Assembly (NCBI RefSeq): GCF_013694245.2
Contig: NZ_CP059322.2
Span: forward strand, 3,851,001 to 3,915,000
Direction of reading: 5' to 3'
From: Micromonospora ferruginea
GTDB taxonomy: Bacteria > Actinomycetota > Actinomycetes > Mycobacteriales > Micromonosporaceae
Length of the DNA: 64,000 bases
This document shows, in pieces, positions 25,070 to 33,585 of the stretch. Numbering within the stretch: position 1 is the stretch's first letter; each line of letters opens with the position of its first letter. The position numbers and the translations under genes are program-made. Below the pieces are notes generated by a model. That model ran no database searches. It was not told the DNA's origin and was given only the letters and a program-made list of their open reading frames with translations.

Positions 25070-26316
25070 CAGCCGCCGAGCGCCGCCTTGGCGTTCTTGT
25101 CGAAGTTGGCCAGGATGGTCTTCGGGTCGCCGGTGGCCAGGCCCTGCAGGCCGGCCTCCAGGTCACGCAGCACGCTGTCCATCTTCGGCGCGTTGACCGG
25201 GCCCTGGGCGTACTCGACGCCGTCGATGAACGGCTTGTCCGCCGGGAAGGCGCCGGTGTACTGGTCGCGGACCGACTGGCGGGACGGCATCACGCCGAAC
25301 GCCTTGGCGAAGCCGATCTGCTGCTCGCCGGCGGTCATCGCCTCGACGAACTTGATCGCCTGCTCCTTGTACTTGGACTTGGCGGCGATGCCCCAGCACT
25401 GGGTGAAGGAGAGCGTGCCCTGGCCCTTCGGCCCGGCCGGCAGCGGCACCACCTTGTACTTCACGTTCGGGAAGTCGTTCTGCAGGGCGCCCTTGATCCA
25501 GTTGCCCTCGATCGTCATGACGGCCTTGCCCTTGCCGAACGCCTCACCGGACCAGCCGGCGTCGAGCTGCTTCGGGAACTTCGCGTAGCCGTTGGTGAGC
25601 AGCGACTTGACGTACTGCAGCGCCTGGAGGTTCTCCGGGGTGTCCGCGGTCGGCTGCTTGCCGTCCTTGCTCATCAGCCAGCCGCCGTTCTGCACCAGGA
25701 ACGCGCCGATGCGGTCCCGGGTGTCGCCGAGCGCGATCGCGACCTGGCCCTTCGCCTTGATCTTCTGGCTGACGGCGGTGAGCTGGTCCCAGGTGGTCGG
25801 CACGTCGGCGTCGGTCAGCCCGGCCTTGGTCCACAGGTCGGTGTTGATCTGTAGGGCCAGGGTGGAGAAGTCCTTCGGCGCGCAGTAGAGCTTGCCGTCG
25901 TAGGTGAACGCGGTGCGCAGGCTCTCGTAGAAGTCGTCGGAGTTGTTCACCTTGTCGCCGTACGGCTCCAGCGCGCCGACGCTGGCGTAGTCGGCGAAGC
26001 GGGCCGCGTCGACGTAGAACACGTCCGGCGGGGTGCCGCCGGCCAGCGCCTGGCCGAGCTGCTGGGTGAGGTCCTGCGCCGGGGTGACGGTGGCGCTGTT
26101 GCCGGAGGAGCCGGCCCACGCGGCGGCGGCGTCCTTGACGGCCTTGGTCTCGGCGTCGCCGGACGAGCCGATCAGGATCTGCAGGTTGGCCGGGCCGCTG
26201 GACTGCTTGGCGTCGTCGGCCGAGTCGTCGAAGCCGCTGCCGCAGGCGGCGGAGCCGAGCAGGGCGACGGCGGCGACGCCGGCCACCGCGGCCCGGGTGA
26301 GAATCCGAGGTGTCAT
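25069..26316 (-). CDS. Sugar ABC transporter substrate-binding lipoprotein
   Basis: The 415-residue protein has a lipoprotein signal: basic start, hydrophobic core VAAVALLGSAAC, and lipobox Cys25. It is followed by a polar linker rich in Asp and Ser. The family 1 extracellular solute-binding domain shows AGGTPPDVFYVDAARFADY near residues 91-109 and GEAFGKGKAVMTIEGNW near 232. Near 290 it has WGIAAKSKYKEQAIKFVEAM. It captures sugar outside the membrane for the MalF/MalG permeases. It lies 25 bp after the lacI gene, so repressor and transporter share an operon. Its TGA is at the very edge of a palindromic element that could protect the upstream mRNA. Confidence 0.94.
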   Translation of the reverse strand: MTPRILTRAAVAGVAAVALLGSAACGSGFDDSADDAKQSSGPANLQILIGSSGDAETKAVKDAAAAWAGSSGNSATVTPAQDLTQQLGQALAGGTPPDVFYVDAARFADYASVGALEPYGDKVNNSDDFYESLRTAFTYDGKLYCAPKDFSTLALQINTDLWTKAGLTDADVPTTWDQLTAVSQKIKAKGQVAIALGDTRDRIGAFLVQNGGWLMSKDGKQPTADTPENLQALQYVKSLLTNGYAKFPKQLDAGWSGEAFGKGKAVMTIEGNWIKGALQNDFPNVKYKVVPLPAGPKGQGTLSFTQCWGIAAKSKYKEQAIKFVEAMTAGEQQIGFAKAFGVMPSRQSVRDQYTGAFPADKPFIDGVEYAQGPVNAPKMDSVLRDLEAGLQGLATGDPKTILANFDKNAKAALGG

Positions 26317-26341
26317 CTGTTTCTCCTGGTGGGGGATGGGA

Positions 26342-27331
26342 TCACGCCGAGTGCCGGAGCACCAGCGAGGGATTCAGCAGCAGTCGGGGGTCGCGCTGCT
26401 GTCCGTCGAGCAGCCCGGTGAGCAGCTCGACACAGCGGGCGGCGGCCTCGCCGAGCGGTTGGCTGACGCTGCTCAGCCCGACCGCGGCGGCCACCGGGGT
26501 GTCGTCGAAGCCGACGACGGCGAGGTCGGTCGCCGTGTCACGGGCGGCCTGCCACGCGCCGAGGGCGAGCGAGTCGCTGGCGCAGACCACCGCGGTCGGC
26601 GGCGCGTCGAGGGCGAGCAGCGCGCGCGACTCGCGCTCGCCCTGGGCGATGCCGTCCTCGGTGGCGCGGTCCGGTGCGGCGCCGTCCAGGCCGACCTCCG
26701 CCATCGTGGTACGCCAGCCGGCGCGCCTGTCGTCGCCGACGCCCGAGCCGGCGGGCCAGCCGACGAAGGCGATCCGGCGGTGCCCGGCGGCGAGCAGGTG
26801 CCGGGTGGCCTGTGCGGTCCCGGCGGCGCCGTCGACGTCGACCCAGGGGTGCGCCTCGGGGGTGTCCCAGGGCCGGCCGAAGGTCACGAACGGCACGTTC
26901 CGTTCGGCCAGCCACGCGGTACGCGGGTCGCCGTGCTTGGTGCCGGTGAGCACGAACGCGTCCAGGTCGTACGCGCCGAGCAGGTCGTCGTAGGTGGCGA
27001 TCTCCTGTTCGTCGCCGCGGGCGGTGTAGAGCATGACCCGGTAGCCGGCGGCGTCGGCGGTCTCGGTGAGGCCGTGCAGGAAGCGGTCGAGGACCGAGCC
27101 GTTGATGCCGTCGCGGGTGGGTTCGATCCGGACGGCGATGAGCCGGGACCGGCCGGTCCGCATCTGCCGGGCGGCCTGGTTGGCCCGGTAGCCGAGCGCC
27201 GCGATCGCCTCGCGCACCCGTTGCCGGGTGTCCTCGCGGACGATGTGCGGCGCGTTGAGCACGTTGGAGACGGTCTGCCGGCTGACCTGGGCGTGCCGGG
27301 CCACCGTTGCGATGGTTACCTTTTCTCCCAC
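26342..27331 (-). CDS. LacI family transcriptional regulator
   Basis: From the GTG at 27331 (AGAGGGA upstream) the product has 329 residues. The LacI HTH is at the N-terminus (VTIATVARHAQVSRQTVSNV) with hinge helix region GYRANQAARQMRTGRS. A periplasmic-binding-like sensor domain follows to the end, including FVLTGTKHGDPRT and VCASDSLALGAWQ. LacI proteins release DNA when a sugar binds. The gene is first in the operon with the substrate-binding protein and two permeases, and is divergent from the debranching-enzyme gene. Two operator-like palindromes lie just upstream, so it probably controls itself, the transporter and the divergent enzyme. The inducer is not known. Confidence 0.93.
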   Translation of the reverse strand: MGEKVTIATVARHAQVSRQTVSNVLNAPHIVREDTRQRVREAIAALGYRANQAARQMRTGRSRLIAVRIEPTRDGINGSVLDRFLHGLTETADAAGYRVMLYTARGDEQEIATYDDLLGAYDLDAFVLTGTKHGDPRTAWLAERNVPFVTFGRPWDTPEAHPWVDVDGAAGTAQATRHLLAAGHRRIAFVGWPAGSGVGDDRRAGWRTTMAEVGLDGAAPDRATEDGIAQGERESRALLALDAPPTAVVCASDSLALGAWQAARDTATDLAVVGFDDTPVAAAVGLSSVSQPLGEAAARCVELLTGLLDGQQRDPRLLLNPSLVLRHSA

Positions 27332-27349
27332 GAAATCCCTCTCGCCGCC

Positions 27350-27392
27350 TTGAACGATCCAATCCCGATGGGGCAGGATTAGAACGTTCAAA
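27350..27392. promoter_or_regulatory. Pair of LacI-type operator-like palindromes in the divergent intergenic region
   Basis: Two related sites, TTGAACGATCCAA (27350-27362) and TTAGAACGTTCAAA (27379-27392), share GAACG(A/T)TC with the central CG typical of LacI-family operators. Their centres are 30 bp apart, about three helical turns. The region serves both the lacI-transporter operon and the debranching-enzyme gene. Confidence 0.55.
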
Positions 27393-27479
27393 GTTTCTGG
27401 AATGTTTCGCACTGTGCACCCGGCCACGGCCATCTGTCAAGACGTTCGTCGCCACCGATCAGCACCAGGAGTCCCCCCG

Positions 27480-29609
27480 ATGACCGAACGCCACCTCCAA
27501 CCGCTGCTGCACGACCTGGTCGGCGTGGTGCACGCCCCCACCAGCGCGCTGGGCGACGCGGCCGGTCAGCTCCGGCCGCACGGTGTCCAGGGCGTCTTCC
27601 ACGCCGACGCCCGGGTGCTCTCCCGTGCCGAGCTGCGCCTCGACGGGCGGGAGCCGGAGCCGATCGCCGGCGGCGCCACCGGCCCGCACGACGCCCGCTT
27701 CGTCGGCCTGGCCCGCTGGCTCGGCGACCCCACCCCCGACCCGACCGTCCGGGTCGAGCGCACCCGGCAGGCCGGCCCGAGCGGGCTCACCGAGGAGATC
27801 GTCGTCTCCGCCACCACCGCCGAGCCGGTCCGCACCACCGTCACCGTCGACCTGGCCTGCGACCTCGCCCCGATCGAGCAGGTCAAGATCGGCCGCCCGG
27901 TCACCCCGCTGGCGGCAACCACCGGCGGACCGGGTGGGGTGCGGTGGGCCGCCGACGGTCTCACCGTCACCGTGACCGGCGAGGACGCCACCGTGGACGC
28001 CACCGACGAGCGCGCCGTCGCACCCCGCCTGAGCTGGCCGGTCACCGTCGACCCGGGCACCTCGGTCACGCTGCGCTGGCGGCTCGCGGTCACCGACCCG
28101 CGGGCGGTGGTGACCGCGGCGCCGGCCGAGGCGAGCTGGGCCGAGCCACGCGTCGACGCCGACGACCGCCGCCTGCTGCGGCTGCTCGACCGCTCCCTGG
28201 CCGACCTGCGCGGGTTGCGGCTGGCCGAACCGGCCCACCCCGAGGACGTCTTCCTCGGCGCCGGCGTGCCCTGGTTCCTCACCCTCTTCGGCCGGGACAG
28301 CCTCTGGGCCGCCCGGATGATGCTGCCGCTCGGCACCGACCTGGCCGCCGGCACGCTGCGGGTGCTGGCCCGCCGGCAGGGCACCCGGGTCGACCCGGCC
28401 ACCGGCGAGCAGCCCGGCAAGATCCTGCACGAGCTGCGCCGGCACGAGTTCGCCCCGAACCAGGGGCTGCGGCTCCCGCCGGCCTACTACGGCACGGTCG
28501 ACGCGACGATGCTCTGGGTCGACCTGCTGCACGACGCCTGGCGCTGGGGCCTGCCCGCCGACCAGGTCGAGCCGCTGCTGCCGCACCTGGAGGCGGCGCT
28601 GCGCTGGCTCGACGAGCACGCCGACGCCGACGGCGACGGCTTCGTCGAGTACGTCGACACCACCGGCCACGGCCTCGCCAACCAGGGTTGGAAGGACTCC
28701 GGCGACGCGGTGCGCTTCCGCGACGGCCGGCTGGCCGCGCCGCCGATCGTGCTGGCCGAGGTGCAGGGGTACGCGTACCAGGCGGCGACCGACGGCGCGA
28801 ACCTGCTGGACGCGTTCGGCCGCCCGGGCGCCGACCGCTGGCGCGACTACGCCGACCGGCTCGCCGAGCGGTTCCGGTCCACGTTCTGGGTCGACGGCCG
28901 GCACGGCCCGCAGCCCGCGCTGGCCCTGGACCGGGACAAGCGCCCGGTGGACTCACTGACCAGCAACATCGGTCACCTGCTCGGCACCGGGCTGCTGTCC
29001 GACGCCGAGTCGGCCCAGGTCGCGGCGCTGCTCTCCACCGAGGCGATGGCCGGCGGCTTCGGGCTGCGCACCATGTCCACCGACGACGCCGGCTTCAGCC
29101 CGCTGTCGTACCACTGCGGTTCGATCTGGGCGCACGACACCGCGATCGTGCTCGCCGGGCTGGCCCGCGACGGGCACCGGGCGGCGGCGCTCCGGCTCGC
29201 CGACGGCCTGCTCACCGCCGCCGAGGCGTTCGACTACCGCCTGCCCGAGCTGTACGGCGGCGACGACCGGGCGGCGCTCGGCCGGCCGGTGCCCTACCCG
29301 GCCGCCTGCCGCCCGCAGGCCTGGTCGGCGGCGGCGGCGGTGCTGCTGCTCCAGGCCGGGCTGGGCGTCTATCCCGACGTGCCGAACGGCCGGGTCGACC
29401 TGCGCCCGCTGGCCGGCCCCGAGCTGGGTGCGCTGAGCGCGACCGGCCTGCGCATCGCCGGCACCCCGGTCACCGCGTCGGTCGACCACACCGGCCACCC
29501 CACCCTGACCGACCTGCCACCCTCCCTCAAGCCCGCCCACATCCCCACCCCCGCCGCCCCCTTCCCCACCCCCACCCCGCACCCCACCCCGCACCCCCAG
29601 GCGCGTTGA
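27480..29609 (+). CDS. Glycogen debranching enzyme-type protein (amylo-alpha-1,6-glucosidase family)
   Basis: The 709-residue protein has an N-terminal beta domain of the GDE_N_bis type (LVGVVHAPTSALGDAAGQ, then GVQGVFHADARVLSRAEL). An (alpha/alpha)6 barrel like GH63/GH133 amylo-1,6-glucosidases follows: GVPWFLTLFGRDSLWAARMM near residue 262, GKILHELRRHEFAPNQGL, TDGANLLDAFGRPGADRW. The YHCGSIWAHDTAIVLAGLAR segment lies near residue 540. AGGAG precedes the ATG. The C-terminus is a Pro/Thr/His-rich tail. The stop codon lies within the start of a long palindrome. It is divergent from the lacI-sugar transporter operon, suggesting that the imported sugar is an alpha-glucan fragment. True substrate not shown. 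Confidence 0.88.
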   Translation: MTERHLQPLLHDLVGVVHAPTSALGDAAGQLRPHGVQGVFHADARVLSRAELRLDGREPEPIAGGATGPHDARFVGLARWLGDPTPDPTVRVERTRQAGPSGLTEEIVVSATTAEPVRTTVTVDLACDLAPIEQVKIGRPVTPLAATTGGPGGVRWAADGLTVTVTGEDATVDATDERAVAPRLSWPVTVDPGTSVTLRWRLAVTDPRAVVTAAPAEASWAEPRVDADDRRLLRLLDRSLADLRGLRLAEPAHPEDVFLGAGVPWFLTLFGRDSLWAARMMLPLGTDLAAGTLRVLARRQGTRVDPATGEQPGKILHELRRHEFAPNQGLRLPPAYYGTVDATMLWVDLLHDAWRWGLPADQVEPLLPHLEAALRWLDEHADADGDGFVEYVDTTGHGLANQGWKDSGDAVRFRDGRLAAPPIVLAEVQGYAYQAATDGANLLDAFGRPGADRWRDYADRLAERFRSTFWVDGRHGPQPALALDRDKRPVDSLTSNIGHLLGTGLLSDAESAQVAALLSTEAMAGGFGLRTMSTDDAGFSPLSYHCGSIWAHDTAIVLAGLARDGHRAAALRLADGLLTAAEAFDYRLPELYGGDDRAALGRPVPYPAACRPQAWSAAAAVLLLQAGLGVYPDVPNGRVDLRPLAGPELGALSATGLRIAGTPVTASVDHTGHPTLTDLPPSLKPAHIPTPAAPFPTPTPHPTPHPQAR

Positions 29610-30190
29610 TCATGAAGTTGGCGGCCTTGTGGATCTCCCTCACCGCCGCCAACTTCATGATCGACGGCTGGGTAGGTGGGTACGGGCGGCGCGAACTTCT
29701 TGAGCGACCACCGGGGGGGGGTGTCAGGAGGGGGGAGTTCGGCCACCAGTTCGTCGTCCTCCGTGGCGCCGGTGGGGTGGAAGCCCAGGGAGGTGTAGAG
29801 GGCCGCGGCGGCGGTGTTGTCCGGGTGGTAGCTCAGGCGGACCGGGTGGCCCGCCTCGGCCAGCCAGCCGGCGAGCGTGCGCACCGTGGCGCGGCCCAGG
29901 CCCCGGCCCTGCTCGGCGGCGTCGATCACCATGCCGCCGATCCAGCGGGAGCCGTCGTCGTCCACCCCCCACATGACGTGCCCCACCACGGTCTCGTCGG
30001 CGTACACGGCGAGCGAGGTCCAGACGTCCGAGTGCGTGGTGAGCAGCAGGTAACGGGCGGCCAGGGCCGGCACGAAGCCGCGCTGGTCGTCGCGCGGGGC
30101 CACGTCGGCCACCGGCCGCCAGTTGTCGTCGCCCACCGGCCGCAGGGTCACCCGGCGGCCGAGGCGGTCACGCTCTCCAGAGTCGATCAT
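29369..30190 (-). CDS. GNAT family N-acetyltransferase with read-through C-terminal extension
   Basis: The GNAT domain covers about residues 1-165, with GGMVIDAAEQGRGLGRATV as acetyl-CoA motif near residues 84-102 and HPDNTAAAALYTSLGFHPTG as motif B. The natural protein would be expected to end near residues 165-180. Here the frame runs on through the palindrome at 29606-29664 and then antisense to the 3' end of the debranching gene for about 240 bp, giving 273 residues. The extension is Gly/Arg/Pro-rich and looks non-native. The palindrome seems to have displaced the original stop. No good ribosome site is seen before the ATG at 30190. Substrate unknown. Confidence 0.75.
   Translation of the reverse strand: MIDSGERDRLGRRVTLRPVGDDNWRPVADVAPRDDQRGFVPALAARYLLLTTHSDVWTSLAVYADETVVGHVMWGVDDDGSRWIGGMVIDAAEQGRGLGRATVRTLAGWLAEAGHPVRLSYHPDNTAAAALYTSLGFHPTGATEDDELVAELPPPDTPPRWSLKKFAPPVPTYPAVDHEVGGGEGDPQGRQLHDQRAWGCGVGCGVGVGKGAAGVGMWAGLREGGRSVRVGWPVWSTDAVTGVPAMRRPVALSAPSSGPASGRRSTRPFGTSG
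29606..29664. repeat. Palindromic element with GATCATGAAGTTGGCGGC arms
   Basis: Perfect 18-bp arms at 29608-29625 and 29645-29662 are separated by 19 bases. I recall palindromes beginning TTGATCATGAAGTT as abundant in Micromonospora. The first bases supply the TGA of the debranching-enzyme gene. On the other strand the element is read through by the GNAT frame. Confidence 0.92.
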
Positions 30191-30260
30191 GGCGGTCAGC
30201 CTAGGACCGCCCCCACCCGCCGACCATCCATTTCACGGAGCCCCGGCGGCAGGAGGGTTG

Positions 30261-30309
30261 GGCGGGGGCCCCGGTTATGCAGAATGCGTTAACCGGGGCC
30301 CCCGCCTTA
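30261..30309. repeat. Palindromic element, family 1, at a gene 3' end
   Basis: Perfect 17-bp arms (30261-30277 and 30290-30306) contain GGGGCCCC and TTAAC. The adjoining TAAGG on the minus strand makes this an inverted copy of the elements at 4871 and 25008. The TAA stop of the AraC-DinB gene (30307-30309) is the first part of the element. Confidence 0.92.
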
Positions 30310-31233
30310 CGCGCGGGCGGCGTGGTCGAGGTACGGGCGGGGATCGCCGGCGCCGAGGTCGGTGACCCCGGCGCTGCGCAGGGCGCCGATCGCCAGGGTC
30401 CGGCGTACCGCGGCGAAGGTGATCACGTGGCCGATGGTGCCACCCAGCGTGTGGGTGGTCGGGGGCGTGCAGGTGGTGTCGACGAAGGTGTCCGCGAGGG
30501 TGCCGTCGGCGAGCGTCCGGGCGACGAACGCCCGCCAGTCCCGCCCGGCGACCGCGTGCCGGGCGGCCAGGCCGCGCACCGACCGGTCGCTCTCGTCGGG
30601 CCAGTCGCCGCCGCGCAACGCCGACAGCCAGTGTTCCTCCTGCGTGACCATCGCGTTGATCAGCGAGCGGAGCGTCGGGTCGTCGTCGATCGTCTCCACG
30701 GACACGGTGACCGGACGGTCGAGGACCTGCTCGTCGAGGCCGCCCGCGCGGTCGATGATCGCGGTGAGGGTCTCGACGTGGTGGTCGACCAAGTGTTGGA
30801 GCACGTTCATCGGGGTCTCCTGACGTGCGGCCGGCAGCCGGAGGCCACCGGGCGGTTGGAAGTGGACGCCGCTGGGGCAGGGCAGCTCCAGCTCGCGGAA
30901 GACCAGCGGTGGGCGCCGCCGGACCGCGGTCGGGGCAAGGCCGTACGACCGCTGGAAGGCGCGGGTGAACGCCTCGTGCGAGCCGTACCCGGCCTCGACC
31001 GCGATGTCGAGGACGGTCCGGTCGCTGGTGACGAGCCGGTGCGCCGCGCGTTCCAGGAGCAGCCGTCGGCGCAGCGCGCCCGGCGGTTCCCCGGTGGCCG
31101 CGGCGACCAGCCGGTCGAAGTGGAACCGGGACAGGTGGACCCGTGCGGCCAGACCCGACGGGCTCGCCGCCGGATCGTCGAGCGCGGCCTGCAGGACGTC
31201 GAGGAGGCCGGTGAGTCCGTCGTTCCGGTTCAT
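30307..31233 (-). CDS. AraC-type DNA-binding domain fused to a DinB-like domain
   Basis: The 308-residue protein has two parts. Residues 1 to about 110 are an AraC/XylS double helix-turn-helix: GLAARVHLSRFHFDRLVAAA, then TVLDIAVEAGYGSHEAFTRA, then FQRSYGLAPTAVRRR. After a linker of about 30 residues comes a four-helix DinB-like domain (MNVLQHLVDHHVETLTAIID ... EEHWLSALRGGDWP ... GGTIGHVITFAAVRR). His residues at its helix ends could bind a metal as in DinB/YfiT proteins. The C-terminal half begins with Met and might also be made alone. Its ATG start at 31233 has only a weak AGG upstream. The TAA stop lies in a palindromic element. Similar fusions occur in actinobacteria; the ligand is unknown. 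Confidence 0.83.
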   Translation of the reverse strand: MNRNDGLTGLLDVLQAALDDPAASPSGLAARVHLSRFHFDRLVAAATGEPPGALRRRLLLERAAHRLVTSDRTVLDIAVEAGYGSHEAFTRAFQRSYGLAPTAVRRRPPLVFRELELPCPSGVHFQPPGGLRLPAARQETPMNVLQHLVDHHVETLTAIIDRAGGLDEQVLDRPVTVSVETIDDDPTLRSLINAMVTQEEHWLSALRGGDWPDESDRSVRGLAARHAVAGRDWRAFVARTLADGTLADTFVDTTCTPPTTHTLGGTIGHVITFAAVRRTLAIGALRSAGVTDLGAGDPRPYLDHAARA

Positions 31234-31307
31234 GCGTTCAGCCTGCACCCGCCGGGTGCGGTGCCGCTTGATCGCCGTTGCGCACCTGCGGGGCGCCGCG
31301 CGGCGCC

Positions 31308-32132
<825 letters not shown>

Positions 32133-33464
32133 TCAACGACCGACGGTGAACGCGCCGGACTCGAACGGGCCGACCACGGCCAGCGACATCGGCCGGGCGA
32201 GCAGCTCGGCGGCCAGGTCGTTCACGTCGGCGAGCGTCACCGCGTCCACCCGGGCCAGCAGCTCGTCGACGGGCATCAGGTTGCCGTAGAGCAGCTCACC
32301 CTTGGCCAGCCGGCTCATCCGCGACCCGGTGTCCTCCAGCCCCAGCACGAAGGAACCCTTGCTCATCCCCTTGCCCCGGGCCAGCTCGGCCTCGGTGATC
32401 CCCTCGGCCGCCACCCGGGCCAGCTCGGCGCGGGTCAGGTCCAGCACCTCGTCCACCTTGCCGGGCGCGCAGCCGGCGTAGACGGCGAACACGCCGCTGT
32501 CCGCGTACTGGCTGGCGTAGGAGTAGACCGAGTAGGCGAGCCCCCGCTGCTCCCGGATCTCCTGGAACAGCCGGCTGGACATGCCGCCGCCGAGCACGTT
32601 GTTGAGCACGCCCAACGCGAAGCGCCGGTCGTCGGTGCGGTCGATGGCCGGGCAGCCGAGCAGCACGTGCGCCTGCTCGGTCTCCTTCGGCTCGACCAGG
32701 GTGGTGGCCGGCTGCACGCGTACCGCCGGGGCGGTCGCCCGGTGCGGCGCCGGCGTGGCCGGGTCGGTGTCCAGCGGGGTGCCGCGCAGCGCCTGCCGGA
32801 CCAGCTTGACCACGGCGGCGTGGTCGAGGTTGCCGGCGGCGGCGATGACGATCTGCGGCGCGGTGTACCGGCTGCGGTAGAAGCCCTGGATCTGCCGCCG
32901 GGTCATCGGCGTGACCGTCTCCTCGGTGCCGGAGATCAGCCGGCCCAGCGGGTGGTCGCCGTAGATCGCGCGGGCGAAGAGGTCGTGCACCTCGTCACCG
33001 GGCTCGTCGTCGTGCATGGCGATCTCTTCGAGGATGACGCCGCGCTCGGTCTCCACGTCGGCGGCGGCCAGCACCGAGTCGGCGACCGCGTCGCACATCA
33101 CGTCGATGGCCAGCGGCAGGTCCTCGTCCAGCACCCGCGCGTAGTAGCAGGTGTATTCCTTCGTGGTGAACGCGTTGGTCTCGCCGCCCACCGCCTCGAT
33201 CTCGGACGAGATCTCCAGCGCGCTGCGCTTCCTGGTGCCCTTGAAGAGCAGGTGCTCCAGGAAGTGCGCGGCGCCGGCCTGCGGCCCGGTCTCGTCCCGG
33301 GAGCCGACCGCCACCCAGATGCCGAACGAGACGCTGCGCATCGCCGGGATCGCCTCGGTGAGCACCCGCAGGCCGCTGGGCAGCACGGTGCGGCGGACGG
33401 TGCCGCCGAGCGGGTCGTCGCTGAGGGTGCGGGTGACCGCCCGTGCCGGGGAGGACGAACTCAC
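32133..33464 (-). CDS. M16 family zinc metallopeptidase
   Basis: The 443-residue protein is a pitrilysin/insulinase-type peptidase of the size of mycobacterial PepR. The inverted zinc motif HxxEH is present as AAHFLEHLLFKGT near residue 70. The third ligand glutamate lies downstream in ERGVILEEIAMHDDEP. The C-terminal M16 domain includes LNNVLGGGMSSRLFQEIREQ, then RGLAYSVYSY. The start was placed at the GTG of VSSSSPAR (33464) with AGCAGG upstream. Longer frames up to 33569 or 33749 lack a ribosome site or run into pnp. It lies between pnp and dapB. It probably degrades peptides in the cytoplasm or processes an unknown substrate. Confidence 0.9.
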   Translation of the reverse strand: MSSSSPARAVTRTLSDDPLGGTVRRTVLPSGLRVLTEAIPAMRSVSFGIWVAVGSRDETGPQAGAAHFLEHLLFKGTRKRSALEISSEIEAVGGETNAFTTKEYTCYYARVLDEDLPLAIDVMCDAVADSVLAAADVETERGVILEEIAMHDDEPGDEVHDLFARAIYGDHPLGRLISGTEETVTPMTRRQIQGFYRSRYTAPQIVIAAAGNLDHAAVVKLVRQALRGTPLDTDPATPAPHRATAPAVRVQPATTLVEPKETEQAHVLLGCPAIDRTDDRRFALGVLNNVLGGGMSSRLFQEIREQRGLAYSVYSYASQYADSGVFAVYAGCAPGKVDEVLDLTRAELARVAAEGITEAELARGKGMSKGSFVLGLEDTGSRMSRLAKGELLYGNLMPVDELLARVDAVTLADVNDLAAELLARPMSLAVVGPFESGAFTVGR

Positions 33465-33585
33465 GACAGACCTGCTCTCCGTGCCACGAAGGGTGGGTGG
33501 GACGAACGACGGCTCCAGCCCGCCGCGCGACCTGGAGCCGTGGGCCGGCCCGGGCGACGCGTACGTCACCCGGGCCGGTCGGTGA

